From: Marasmius tenuissimus
Lineage: Eukaryota; Basidiomycota; Agaricomycetes; Agaricales; Marasmiaceae
Length of the DNA: 64,000 nt
Assembly (NCBI GenBank): GCA_029532415.1
Contig: JAQOTA010000015.1
Span: 1,612,001-1,676,000 of the forward strand
Direction: 5' to 3'
Below are positions 44,801 through 57,357 of the stretch, piece after piece. The notes beneath the pieces were generated by a model. It was not told the origin of the DNA, searched no databases, and worked only from the letters and a program-made list of their open reading frames with translations. A program made the translations under genes and the position numbers. How positions within the stretch are numbered: position 1 is the first letter of the stretch; each line of letters begins with the position of its first letter.

Positions 44801-45248
44801 GACACGTCAATTGTCCAAGGTCAGTTTTGAGCTTGGACCACATCATTGTGATCAAATCGCACACAGAAGCTTGCCCTACTTGATGAATTACCTTCTGGCA
44901 GACCATGATGCCCCGTCTCCAAGTCAGCCTTTCCCCCACTGAGATTGACTTCTGAGCGCCGGCCAGCTATTGGCTGGTAGTCACTTTGACATAATTCCAT
45001 CCAGTACCAAGGTTTTCGAATACGACCTGATCGACGCGGCCTGGACAGCTAAAATTAAGAGCAACGGGAGAATGGTGAGGGCCTCATGGTGGTCGTCGGG
45101 TCCCAAGTTCTGATAAGATAAGATTAGTACGTAATCAGATAAGCGGTTCTGAGGTGTTTGGCCGTGAAAAGTCGGAAAAACCTTCCCACGCCTACCACCT
45201 CCAGTGTCCACCACTCATTTGTCCGCTGCCCTTGGCCGATTCTACATT
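41820..45248. other. Large gene-poor interval
   Basis: 3.4 kb. The first ~350 bases are a T- and C-rich 3' flank of the kinase gene. The rest has no frame longer than ~100 codons with coding character, no repeat I can pair and no tRNA. It may contain a decayed element or long regulatory sequence. One small candidate frame is listed separately. Confidence 0.5.
42628..42765 (+). CDS. Weak candidate for a short secreted peptide
   Basis: From the ATG at 42628 the frame begins with a clear signal-peptide-like segment (MISAVLMVVALVLPPLALAF) and stops after 45 codons. No cysteine framework, TATA box or splice continuation supports it. It could be the first exon of a longer gene or chance. Confidence 0.2.
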   Translation: MISAVLMVVALVLPPLALAFPSTRETNGQRMVRELSPLPPPLHRC

Positions 45249-46273
45249 ATGGCCTCCAGAATCGCTCTTAATTCTCTTCGAGTTGCGGGTACGTTTGCGT
45301 ATCTCTCAGGAGAGTCTTTGCTGACTTTCTGCTGTATTAGCTCGGCCCAAGGCCGCTGCTGCCATTCCTCGTGCAGTTGCTTGGTGCGTGTAATTTTCTA
45401 TCTTCGAGATTGAGGCTCACGAGCGAATGTTCTCTCAATACCACAGCCGGTCGATGTCTAGCAACCCTACTCCCCCTGAACAAAGGGCCTCCGAAATCAT
45501 TGACAAACTTCCCTCCTCGCCAAACCTCATCACCAAGACTGGAACTGCTCTCCTCGGAACTGGACTCGCAGCCGCTGCCATTTCTCAGGAACTCTATGTT
45601 ATGAACGAAGAGACTGTCCTGCTCGTTGGATCTGCCATTTTCTTCACTTATGTCGCCAAAGTACGCGCGGAAACGTTCTTACTGCATTGTGACCAATTCC
45701 TCACACCCAGTGTTTACTTTTAAGGTCATACGCGAGCCGTACAGCAACTGGGCGCAGACTCAAGTTGACAAGATTAAGGGTGTTTTGGATGGCGCCCGTG
45801 CCGAGCACACTCAAGCCGTCCAGGAACGAATCGACTCTGTTGCACAGATGAAGGACGTCGTTTCCTTGACCCAGGGCTTGTTCGCTCTGTCAAAAGTAAG
45901 TCCTTCCGGGAAATTTGGCACACGTGCCAGTGATTTGATTTAACCGCATTGACTTTTCTCCGCAGGAAACCGCGCAACTCGAGTCTGAAGCTTTCGTTCA
46001 GAAACAAAAGGTCGCACTCGCTGGCGAACTCAAGGCTGTCCTTGACAGCTGGGTCCGTTATGAGCAGCAACAGAAGGAGAGCGAGCAGGCAGGGCTCACG
46101 AAAGCAGTCATTGACAAGGTGTTGGCAAACTTGCAAGATGAGAAGACACAGAAGGACATCTTACTGTCTGCGGTAGCGGAGGTTGAACGTGAGTTCATTT
46201 GGACCATTCCTTTCATCGCTGATGCTGACCATCTTCATCTATCACAGAACTCGTTAAGAGCAAAGCCATCTAG
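45249..46273 (+). CDS. ATP4: Mitochondrial ATP synthase subunit b (subunit 4)
   Basis: Six exons: 45249-45288, 45341-45383, 45447-45660, 45725-45895, 45966-46188, 46248-46273; 238 residues. It is the peripheral stalk subunit of complex V in the inner membrane. The N-terminus is a mitochondrial presequence (MASRIALNSLRVAARPKAAA) with a cleavage region near RSMSS. Two hydrophobic stretches follow (TGTALLGTGLAAAAIS and ETVLLVGSAIFFTYVAK), then the long charged helix (VDKIKGVLDGARAEHTQAVQ, QKQKVALAGELKAVLDSWVR) and the C-terminus VEQLVKSKAI. The first two exons are short and coincide with the presequence. Confidence 0.93.
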
Positions 46274-47140
46274 ATACCGATTATAGTGTCCTAAGATTAA
46301 TAGATTTTGATCTCATCTCCTTCTGCGCTAGTTTCACATTGCGCCGGCTGCTCTTGACAGATGTCCCGTACCTGCGACGGTAATACGGATTTTGTGTCCT
46401 CGAGGTCTCGTTAGTGGTTTGCATCGGAGACCGATTCCATTGGCTCGCAGGCCGAGTGATTGTCATTGGACGATCAGCTGCAATAGTAACGATCAAGAAC
46501 TGAAGCCCTTCTCCATATATCATATTCCTTGATTTTCGCCCACTTTTCTTCAGTAGCGATGAGATGTGCTCTGTGCTATGACGAGTCGGACTGGCAGCAG
46601 CAAGTCGCCAAAATGACAATAAGAACGGACGATCTACAAGCCGCGCATCGTTCGTGGCATTAGTACTTGTATGCTGAGCAGTGCCCGACTCTATTTGTGC
46701 CGAATTATGTGTGGGTGATGGTCGACCAGTCCTTGGCTCTCACCCCCATCACACGGCACAGTCATGGGCTCAGAAGCTTGTCAAAAGGGCTCGAATCTTT
46801 GCCCGACCGGGCCTATGCCTCATATCACTTTGATCATCTCCGGTGTATCCTCAGGTCAATCTTGTAGGAGACAGCTGCGCCCAACTTGCGGGACCACATC
46901 ATTCATTCATTGCCCACTTAGCCCAATTGGGGATTCCGGCACAATCTATCATGAGGAAGTACATAAGGACTTGCACCCTCGAGGCACACGCCAGCAACCC
47001 TCCCCGGTACCAAGCTCGTCGTTAGTGGTAACCGAAGAAGCCCTCTGCCACTCTGGCGGTATATAAATTTCATACAGTTTTCACGCGGACTCGAGGACCC
47101 TGTTCGACTTCACTCCCTTCCCTTTGCTCTGCGTTGTTGG
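46274..47140. other. Intergenic interval
   Basis: 3' flank of ATP4 and promoter of the membrane protein gene. Short frames only. A GTATATAAATTT sequence near 47060 is a TATA-like element ~80 bases before the next start. Confidence 0.5.
47061..47068 (+). promoter_or_regulatory. TATA-like element before the membrane protein gene
   Basis: TATATAAA about 80 bases upstream of the ATG at 47141, a plausible core promoter. Confidence 0.45.
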
Positions 47141-48289
47141 ATGCTAGATTCTGTTTGCTATCGTCGCCAATCAGCCTTACTCTTCTTCGTCTGGACCTGG
47201 TCGTCTCTTTTTCTTTCAATCTTTCCAGCTTCAGCACAGCAAGCAGGCTTGCGGAATGTGACGATCACCAACATATCGCCTGATATCAACTACTCTCCTT
47301 TCTTCTGCAACTCTACGCTGGATGATCCTAATTGTCGTGGTAGTTGGTGAGTACACCTTTAGTTCTCCGGGAGAACTGGGCTTTAACGCGAGGGATACGG
47401 AGTTATGTAGGCGTGTCCTTGAGCTTGAGGATGGAACGAGGGTTGTTTCGACAGATGGCCCGGTCCAGGATGCTGGGGAGCCCGAAATAGTTCCACAGAT
47501 GTTTCTTCAATTTCGAGGTGAGCGACGGTCGCGTTCATCTGAAGTCCGGAATTTTTGCTGACTGATTCGGATCTCACATGGTGGCTTTCTAAACGTATCC
47601 AGCCAGAAACTTGTCAATGTCGACTTCACCCTTATCCAATGCATCGTTCAATGTTACTGTCTCCTCAGGGGGGATGGTTGCCAACGCTGTCGCCAACTCC
47701 AGTATTGGTCGATTCGCTGTCGTGAATCTCAACGACAACGATATAACGACCCTGTCCATAACATACGTCCCGAGTGAGATCTCGTCCCGCCTTGACATTG
47801 GTAACATAACCATCACGGTTCTTAACACATCGTATGTCGGCCGTTCCAAATTGACTGCTCCCAGTTAATATAACTCCCACTTTCCTCATGAAACGCAGCT
47901 CTTCAACTTCAATTTTTCCGACCCAAACATTACCACCCAGTATATCCCTCCCCAGCATCATACCCACATCTTCCTCGGCCACCCCCACCCCTACTAATAG
48001 TGACAATAATGCGGCAGCCGAGAAGAAGAAGAAACTCATCTCCACCGCCGTTGGGTTGACATTAGGATTGGGATTGGGACTCACGGCCGTGACCTGTGCT
48101 ATTTATCTCTTATGGAGGCGACGTAGGCGGAGAAAGCGTGACGCTAGCGGAGAGCGGGATCCTCTTGATGATGTTGATGAAGCTCTAGCAGGGGCGGTAC
48201 CCTCGAGTCAGCCCCTTTCACCTCTCTCTCGATCTTCGGGGAGACGCACAACTAAGGACAATATGGATACCAGGTGGTATAATTTCTAA
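47141..48289 (+). CDS. Secreted-type single-pass membrane protein with Ser/Thr-rich stalk
   Basis: Four exons: 47141-47346, 47411-47517, 47603-47831, 47899-48289; 310 residues. A signal peptide (ends near PASAQQ) is followed by a ~180-residue beta-rich ectodomain with several N-glycosylation sites (NVTITNIS, NASFNVTV, NITITVLNTS), a Ser/Thr/Pro stalk (IIPTSSSATPTPTNS), one helix with Gly-Leu repeats (TAVGLTLGLGLGLTAVTCAI), an RRRRRRKR stop-transfer run and a short tail. This architecture is common among basidiomycete surface proteins of unknown role, often with a lectin-like ectodomain. It may sense or bind wall components. The ligand cannot be read from sequence. Confidence 0.75.
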
Positions 48290-48623
48290 TTTATCGGGTT
48301 AATTATTCTCGTCAGACTCTCATTGGCTGTTGTATACACTCCTATACTAATTTATGTATTATAATATACAACCCGTTGCGAAGAATTTAGTAGCCTATGG
48401 CCAGAGTGAGGTGTTGGCAGTTCAGTTTGAAGGTGGTCTGGCCCTCTCCTTTAACCAAGCGCCCAAGTATGTGAGTGGGCGCCTGTTTGCAACCATCGAG
48501 ACGACCACCATCTTCTACACGAGATTCCGGAATCCGCTGTTCGCCTTCCTCCATTGCTATGTGGAATTCTGCTACCTGCTCGAGGACATAACATAAACCA
48601 GCTCGAGCTCTATCTTGTGTGCC
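48290..48623. other. Intergenic interval
   Basis: Short gap between two plus-strand genes; holds the MTC5 promoter. No motif recognised. Confidence 0.5.
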
Positions 48624-51600
48624 ATGGGTACACAACCGGTTGATACAGTCGACCTCACGAACGCGTCCCAGGCACCTGCGGAATTCAGTTCACCAACCTC
48701 ATATGGTACTTCGAGACCTCAGCATACAAATGAGGACAATGCAGAGGTGCTTTCCTCGTCGGAAGACGCTACTACCTCAGAGGATGGTGGTAATTTTCGG
48801 GAGAACTTGCAAATTGACATGAAGGGCCTGGTTGGGGATGCGGTTGGAAACGTGAGTCTTCGTGTCAAGATTGTTGAGAGAGCTTGCTGTTTATCTCTTG
48901 GGATAGATGAGCATAAGTCCGGCCTCACGCGATGTGGTGCTTGCAGCGTAAACTCTTCCCATCCTCGACAAGCGACACGCTCTAATCCTAGTCACATTTG
49001 GTTTAGACGGCGCGGGCTATTCATTATTGACTTGAAGGCACCATTCGAGGTTCCGCGATTTCTTCCTCAAGGGGGTACATGGGATGTCGCGGATGTGCAA
49101 TGGAATCCCCATCACAGTCGGGCTGAATATATCGTGTCCACATCCAGTGAAAAACTGTGCGGTTCAACGTTACCTGCCGCCATCATCAAACTTACGTTTT
49201 TCATTCTATGACGCTTTGAAGATTGATTTGGAACCTGTACATGTCGGGGAAGACCTCCATTGAACACATCTTACACTCGCATTATCGCGCAATTACTGAC
49301 ATCAACTGGCACACGACTGAATGCGATACAGTTGTCAGTACGGGGATCGACTCGTGGCTATGGGGATGGGATCTTAGAGTCCCTCGTAAACCTATTTTCG
49401 GTATGTGCGGAACGCCCAATTACCCACTCGTCATGATTGATCGAGGATTCTTACAGGCCTTTGTGCATTCAATTGCAAGTCCTCAACCTTCGTCACAGTC
49501 GCGGAAATCTAACGACGTGATGTACAGCACCGGGAACTCAGGTCAAGTGGAACAAGCGAGATCCCAATATCTTGGCATCGTCTCATGCGAATGAAGTCCT
49601 CATTTGGGATCGCCGGGTGCGTCATGTCACCCCCTAGTGTATGTGCCCCTGCATAACCAAGCGTTGACAGAAAGGATCTCTGCCAGTGACAGCTATTCAA
49701 GGACACAGTTCGCGTATATACGGTATCGACTGGTCTCACCATCTGAGGAATGAGATCGTGACGTGTTCCCTGGACAAGACCATCAAAGTCTGGGATATTG
49801 ACGACTATGAATCCGATTCCAAAGGTTCACGATATCTTCCTGGAGCTTCGACTACACCGAGGCTTTCACCGAAACCTAAACATGAGATTCAGACAACTTA
49901 TCCTGTGTGGCGGGCAAGGAACATACCTTTTGGCCGTGGTATCCTCAGTCTCCCTCAAAGGGGTGAAACCGCTCTGGAGTTGTATTCGATCAAGGACGAA
50001 GAAGAGGTGGAACCCGTCTTAACATTTGAAGGACACGTTGATGTCGTCAAAGAGTTTGTATGGCGAAAGGGAGGGCAAAGTATGTGCTCAATACAACACT
50101 TCTACTTCTCAGCACTCACACTTCGAGGAAACTCATAGATGACAACGAGTTTCAGTTGATAACTTGGTCGAAAGATCGTACATTGAGGTTTTGGCCAATA
50201 TCTCCTGACGCTATGCAGGTGAGAAGTCTTGATTGTAATCTCTTCCCAATCCCCCTAACGTGAATATGCGCGACAGAAAGTTTTCTGCGAGTCATCGTCC
50301 TCACGTGGGGATGCCAAAAGATTATTGGAAAGTAGCACGATCGATGAACAATCCACAGTATCGTTCCGCAATCCTCCTGGACGTTCAGATTCGATGCCAT
50401 TGCTTTCCGCCCCGATAGGCAACCGCGCAATTCTTGCAGAAGTACGCGCTGGAATGCCGCCACGGCACAGAGCGAACATACCAATACCACCTACGACAAC
50501 TGATCGGAGATACTTTGGAAGTATGCTTGGTGGTACTAATGACCGTAATAGTGGAGGAGGGGCTGGGGGACCTATCTCGAGCTCTGCGGACACTATCCAC
50601 CCTCTTGGCGTACCGGTGGCAGCCAGCTACATCCAGGGGTCTTCATTGAACATGGCTGCCCTTGTGGGTGGTGGAACGATGAGTCGTGGTGCTGCCGGCG
50701 GCAACAAGAAGCGAGCGAATGTAGATCCGCTGTCGTGGTTATCTAGCGTCAAAGTGGGAGATGGTCGAAGGGGTAGCAGCTCCGGACCAGGTAGCCGAGG
50801 AGACAGTAATGAGGCGTCCCGTGTGAGATCCAGCTCGAGGGGTCCTGGACACGAATCCGGCTCTCAACCGACAGCCGGAAATAAACGGAAAAGGAGCGAC
50901 AGCAGGATCCGTTCTGCGGTCGAAGAAAAAGACCCTAGTCAATCTTTGCAGGACGAGTGAGTGCTTCTGAGAGCCGTTCAGGAGTATAAGATTCACCATT
51001 TTCAGAATCACTTCCGTTCTCACAAAGTTGACCGCTTCCAAAATCAAGCTGGAAAAGGTCCGTGATCCGGACCAGATACTTACGCCTGCTCATATCTGAT
51101 ATCTGGTTATGATAGCACGACCTGACGAAGAAAAGGACATGCACACTGGGATTGCAAGTACCTTGGGGCGCATCGTCCTCCGTTTTCATGCGGGTCACCT
51201 TCACGTTTCCTCGCGATTATCCTCAAGGTACTCATCCAGAGGGGACACCTACAATTGAGCTTGACCGTACTCCCTTGATATCCGACCGGGACCGGGCTTT
51301 CATTCTTCGTCGGCTGCGGACGATCAGAGAAAGGCGGCGCCCATGCTTGGAAGCATGCTTACGATTTTTACTTTTTAGAAATGAAGATGAGCAAACCGAG
51401 ATCTCGTTACAGCTCGACTCAGAATCCTCGTCGGATGAGGATGCCAGTGGCGCACCAAAAGCTAGAAGAGCGACCTCAGCATTGTTGCGCAATAGCAAAA
51501 ACCTCGCAGAACCAAGGACATCACAAGGGACTTTTGGTCCCAACGGTCAGTTCCTGATTTTCTGCTCAACGACTGGTCTGAAGGTTCCTCTAGGGGAGTT

Positions 51601-53442
51601 GGTGTGCTTTTTTGCCGCCCCGCCCCGAATCATCCGAGGTGCTAATGTACACGAGTCGACGTCTCCAGCCAAAACCTCTAAAGGTCTTCCGGAAGAAAAA
51701 ACCGACGATACTGGTCCGAGAATGTATCAGTCTCCAGCCCTGGTACTAGAAGCTGTTCGCAGGCTTTCGTTTGCTGCTAGCGATCGGCCTCTCAAAGCAG
51801 AGATACGACGTTCAGATTCCAGTGAACACGTAACCCGGCTTATGACCACGCTTCTCACAATCTCGCGGCACAGACCTCCGGGTGCGGTGGAGTCGTCACA
51901 GTATTCCCCCAATCCCAATGGCTTCGTAGTGCCATCCCGGCGCAGCACTGTTCTTATTTCGCATACTGTATCGCGTACAGGAAGTGACAAAACTGTCGCC
52001 AGGGACTATATCTTCCAAGCTTCCACCATTTCGGACGTTTGTAACCACAACGCGGATTTCGCGAGATCACATGCTCGTTTTGATCATGAGCGGATTTTCA
52101 GGACTCTAGGAGCTCTTTTGAAAACATGGACACAGGCGGAGGACACACAGGCGAAGCACTCGATCTTCCTTATGAAGGGGATTGTGAACCAAATGTAGGT
52201 TCCATATCCATGACGCATAACTTTGTCTGATGTATCAACAGATTGTCTGACCTTCGCGGACACAAGGACATCCAGATGTTGGCGATGGTATCTGTCATTC
52301 TATTGCAAGCATTCCCTCCCCAAACTCGTTCCCCGAAAAGTCGAGCACAGACCCCCAAGTCATCGCTGAGTAGTGCTCCATATACGGGCATCATGTTCGT
52401 GTCAAAATTCGGAGATTATTTTAGCATCCCTCGAAGAAATACCGCGTCTCACCATGTCAGCCCACACTCACCAATATGGAATGGCCGACCGCCCCCATCG
52501 CCAACGCACCTCCCTATCTCAAATGGTTCACGAGGTTCATGGTCTAACCTGCTGAATGCAGGAAACGTACGGCAGCTAATGAGGGGAGTACATGATTCCC
52601 CGAGGGAACCATTGAGTCCCTCCGCCTCGCCTACCACGCCTTGGTCCCATTTCCCGAACCGTTCACATGGATCCGAATCACCAGCACCACGACACAGAGG
52701 TCCCAGAAGAGATTCCAATCACACGTCAGTGTCAAAGTCTTGGACTGAGACGTTCTCGTCCAGCAAAGGGTCCGTTTCCTTTTCGGAAGAACATCGACTA
52801 CCCGCCCGCATCTTGGGGCGGACGACCAGAGAAAGTCGAAAATCGAATACAATCGTGTTTCTTGAACAGCTTCACGAGGACGAGGACAGTAGCGAATCAG
52901 AACCCATGCTGGAGAAGCCTGTTATAGACTCATTGGTGCGCCACACGGAGGTATATGCGGAGATCCTTTTCCGATGGGTGAGTGTTATCATTATATCGTC
53001 CGCAGGCTAAAACCTAATAACTTTCCAGCAACTCACCCACAAACGACTTGAATTGCTCAAAGTCATCAATGAATGTACGCTGAGCTTAGACAGCAAGACC
53101 CATTCCATCGGTACGCTACGCACTGGTATCTCTCACACATTGTATCCTGATAGCGAACTACAGGTTTAGATCGAACGTGCCCCTCCTGTGGAACTCACAT
53201 ACTATCCAAGGCCACACTGTGTTCTTCTTGCGGGAGTAGTTGCATGCCCGTGTGCTCCATATGCAGGTTGGCTGTCAAAGGTCAGAGTCCCCCATACTTC
53301 GGACGACCCTTTGGTAACCCTCGCTTTCGATTTAGGTCTCTCAATCAACTGTATGCAATGTTTCCACATTGCTCATATGGCTTGCTGGAAGAAACTCCCC
53401 ATCAACATCTGCCCCACTGGATGTGGATGTCGCTGTGCTTGA
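48624..53442 (+). CDS. MTC5: WDR59/Mtc5 (Sea3), SEA/GATOR2 complex subunit
   Basis: Fifteen exons from 48624-48851 to 53336-53442 (others include 49222-49400, 49457-49474, 49528-49616, 50277-50956, 51116-52194, 52242-52977); 1348 residues, in phase. SEA/GATOR2 sits on the vacuole and controls TORC1. Parts in order: WD repeats (VQWNPHHSRAEYIVSTSSEK, ITDINWHTTECDTVVSTGID, VKWNKRDPNILASSHANEV, IYGIDWSHHLRNEIVTCSLD), an RWD-type region (TKLTASKIKLEKHDLTKKRT, FTFPRDYPQGTHPEGTPTIE), a long linker, a helical part (LSDLRGHKDIQMLAMVSVIL) and a C-terminal RING/zinc module with CPSCG, CSSCG, VCSICRLAVKG, CMQCFHIAHMACW and CPTGCGCRC. The GC-AG intron at 49475-49527 (GCAAGT donor) follows an 18-base exon; without it the fourth repeat is broken. 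Confidence 0.93.
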
Positions 53443-53604
53443 CACGCCGGTTTGCCTGGGGGGATGAGCATGTTTAGCTCGATTCAACCTCAGATTGTGA
53501 GAGGACTATCAATGCATCGTGAATGGCAAATCTGTATAGTCCAACCCGGCCCTACGGTTCAATCACTCCAATGTAAGGTGTAATATAATGTGTAGAGTTA
53601 GACC

Positions 53605-56600
53605 CTATTTCTCCGACGCACTGAGTCGCCCAGCAATCTTTTCCAACAATGATTCAATCCGCTCTTGTCGTTGCTCGATTTTGTCCAGCCGTTTGTTGAA
53701 TTTCGCCTGAGCACTCTCCGTGTCCATGTCGTCCAGCACCTGGGCCACGGTCGGCAACGGTGAGGCTATCTGGGGCGGGCTTTCAGTCAGCACCTTGCCT
53801 TGGTCATCATCACTCTTATCAGCCACTTCCTCGACCGAAGGAAACTGAGTCACTCCGGTTGCGTAGCTTGGGGAGGGTCTCCGCTGTGACTGACTTCGTT
53901 GTAGACCCTGATTATGGGTCACGATCCTATGGGCGTCGGAGGTCGTGCGACGATGTAACCCTTGCAAGGAGGACAAGCGCCTCCGACTGGCCGGTCCATA
54001 ACTGACCAGCGGTGAGGGACCGTTGCCCGGGCTACTGCTAACCGGAGGTTGTTGAGATGCGAAGGAGTTATCGGCAGCAACTACGTCATCGACGATCAGT
54101 GGTTGGTATATCTGTGCCAAGGGACTGGTGAAGCTCTGGGCGAGCTCTACCCCTCTGTTCAGTACAGAGTTGGCTCGAGCCCGTGGTGGGATACTATGCT
54201 GAGTGGGACTAGACGGCGCGGGAGGAGACCCGAAATGAACGTGGGGCTGAGTCCTATCGTGGGTAGGCGCGGTGTTACCGTTCGACGTGGTGGCTGTAGT
54301 AGGTTTTGGTTGTGAGGATGACATGCGGCGTTGTGTCGTGTGCGTTGTTTTTGGGGACATCTCTATATCATCCATGAACGTATCAAGTGCGCTGGTGTTG
54401 AGCTCATCTTCAATATCAAATATCTGTAAGGCGAAGTCAAACTCAATACTATTGCCGCTTACGGTCCACAAGACGTACCGCGTCAATGTCAGAATCAGCT
54501 CCAGCCAGCCCCTCGAATAATGCTTCAAAAGTTTCAGAAGTCAGAAGCACAATCAGGACGATCTGACTTACAGAGTCTCTTGAGGGTCCGGGGTAAGGTG
54601 TCGACGAACTTGACCCCGACCGCTGACACTGTATCGTAGAACCCTATGGTACCATTCAGCTTCGCCTGTCGTTCATACAAGGCTATAAGTAGCAATATCG
54701 GAAAGCTGGTCAGCCGGATCGTGAATACGTTGACCTGTTGGACAACTGGATGTCAGCAGCGGGAAGTGGCGGAAGTTATACAGATCCCGACTTTATGGAA
54801 CCAACGAGGTGACAAGATATAACTCAAGGGAAGCATGACGCAGACGGCGATGAGGTTGACAGGTGGTTGATAGGAGAAGAGAGAGTCTGCTTTTACACTA
54901 ATGCGACGGGTTAGTATATGAGATTTTTCCTCGCAAACTGGCTGACCCCTCAATGGTCGACACAGCTCTTCTGAACATTTGCTATAAATTACGGTAAGTA
55001 CTTGTGAGAGAGGGCAGACAGTAAGGCGCACCTCAGCTGCTGCATCCTCATTTATTTTGGCGAAGGTGTTGGAGAGAATCTACATGCCATAGTCAGTACG
55101 ACAAGGAACGGGGGAGAAAGTAAACGCCTCTCGTGCTCACCGAAACAAGCACTGCATGGATGACCTTTAGCATCGCTACCTGGAAAAAGAAAGAAAACGT
55201 AACGTACCGGTCAAAAGTAAAGTGTTACTCAGACACGCGTAGGTCACCATCAGTGCAGGCCCCATGAGAGGATGGAATTCGGCTATTCATGTGTTCAACC
55301 CGTGTATCCAATGCTTCCGAAAATGGCCACTGACTAGATTTTTCGAACCCACTAGCATCCAAACCGAACCATAGATCAAGCATCCACCAAGCAATGGTCC
55401 TGACAAGACACAGCGGTCAGCATACCACGAGCAAACTTTCACTACCCAACGTACCCAGCGGTGTATCTAGTGTGATTGGCGACGTTCAGGACCTGATGTA
55501 AGGAGATCATTTGTAGCTACTCACTGTGCGTCGGTTCGGCTCATCCTTGTATGACAGAATCAGCTCATAGCATAGACTTTTCTGAAGGCAGGACTTACGT
55601 CCACAGAGCGTAAAGGAAACCACAAAAACAGAACGCCGCAATCAGCATTAAAGCAAGGAACTGTATCATCATGGCACGAAGTGACAGGACCATGAGGTTG
55701 TTCTGGAGCGTCACAAACGCTAGCCTTGGGAACATGAGACAAGCGATGATTGCTAGTAGATCCACGCCAGTTGAACGAGCCCACTTATCTGCGAGACGCT
55801 TGAGATCGATCGTGGTGGATGTTTAATTCACTCACGATGGTGATAAACCCCATACAACCGTAAGAACGCGTAAGGGCACCATGCCGTCACTGGAAAGGAG
55901 CGATGTAAGTTGAGCGTAAAAGAATGCATTGGCTACACGAACCAAAAGCTAGATCGAACCCGTTCTGGATGCGAAATGGCTTGTGAGATTTCCCAAGTGG
56001 CCGACGTGTGGCTGCTTACCCATGTCCCTTTGAAGTATACTGGTCGAGAACGTCAGACTGGGTCCATCGGGTTAGAAGGGGAAGAATACCTCGGATGCCA
56101 TGTTCTTGCATCGCTGCCACCTTTTCTAAGGTGAAACCTGCTGCATATACCATGAAGAGTATCTCAGAAATGTTCAACGTATCTCTCTCGCTAGTCTCAA
56201 CCGCGAATACGAAGAGAACGAAAAGAATCAAGAAGCTGGAGAGGGAGACTCAGTAGAATTCAGAGCCCAGAGATTGGATATTACTTCACGTATTCCAGAA
56301 CAGAGCGAATGAAAGGAACTTTAAGCCGATAGTGATCTAAGAGAGGCGCTTTGTGAGGGTCATAGAAATGTATCGGATTCCGCTTGTATGTCTGCAATAG
56401 GTCGATTAGAAGGACGAAGTTCATAGTGGTCAATGAAACGCACATCCGATAAGATTGAATGACTGCTCTGTGCTTGATAGACAATTTTGCCACTGTTGAA
56501 AGAGGTCGAAACGTGAAAGGGCACCCATACTAGAAATCCATACCTCCATATGCTGTCTATAATCTTCTGGCATGCTGAGCTATTCAAAAATCTCTTCGCT

Positions 56601-57357
56601 TTCCCAACGATCGCTATTTCTATTGCATTTCCGACCCTTTCTTCCAGGTCCTCCCTTTCATTGCGAGCCATTTCCATCAACCTATCGTCTGCACCGGTAT
56701 ACACGCTCCAACTCGTCGTCAAAGCGAGGGCAAGATCCATCATACTGTTCCCGTATTCACGTAGAATCCGAGTAGCGAGAATTTCACAGAGCTCCGCTCT
56801 CGAGCGAGAAACGGACGCGGTGGTCAGGTTCTTGTCTCGAGAAAAGTGAATTCGATTGATGAGGAAGGAGAACACGACCGATCTGTTGCCGTCTTGCTGT
56901 ACGGCGCCATACTTCTCTACCAGAGGACGAATGAGAGTGTAGGTCAAGTCGGGTGCAGTGAGCTGAGATGGAAGTCAAGACAGAGACGCTGAGGAGTTGC
57001 TGCGAATTTGCGTACCGCTTCGTATGACAACGGGGTATCTAGAAGCGAGATAAGCACCGGTTATGATGTTCTGCGGCACTACAACGCACCTATAAAGTGC
57101 TATATCAAGGCCGCTAGCTTTCAGTATCTCTTCCGCTTTCCTCAACCAATTCCATGACGTACAATGACATCCTGGACGTCCCTCGTCAATGGAAGGGAGA
57201 ATAGCAGGAAATGGCTGCACTCACCGCACGAATCATATGTATTGTAGGGTAAACCGGAGTGTTTTCGACATCTTCTCTGCACAAACTCCTTTAGTATGGG
57301 GCTTTTCTGAGTACCAGCTAGTTCGTACGGTAGCAACAGGGGCTGGCTTTCCGACAT
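53605..57357 (-). CDS. YVC1: Vacuolar TRP-type cation channel Yvc1, one junction out of phase
   Basis: Twenty-one exons, 57357-57225 down to 54423-53605; ~897 residues. Yvc1 releases calcium from the vacuole in response to stretch and osmotic change. Evidence: the cytosolic helical N-terminus with LTTSWSVYTGADDR and IVGKAKRFLNS; membrane segments FLILFVLFVFAVE, AFVTAWCPYAFLRLYGVY, DLLAIIACLMFPRLAFVTL, LMLIAAFCFCGFLYALW; the pore and last helix around TIAWWMLDLWFGLD, GPALMVTYACLSNTLLLT and ILSNTFAKINEDAAAE; then VNLIAVCVMLPLSYIL and a disordered tail ending in a coiled coil. Exons at 56039-56020, 55964-55943, 55545-55525, 55466-55455 and 55151-55141 are only 20, 22, 21, 12 and 11 bases. Exon 2 to exon 3 (intron 56963-57015) is one base out of phase, probably an extra G near 57016. 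Confidence 0.9.

Noticed and set aside
55467..55524. A second frame break in YVC1 near 55.5 kb
   Set aside because: It arose from assuming a 32-base intron ending at CATCAG. Using the next acceptor (CACTAG) gives a 58-base intron and a 12-base exon, all in phase.
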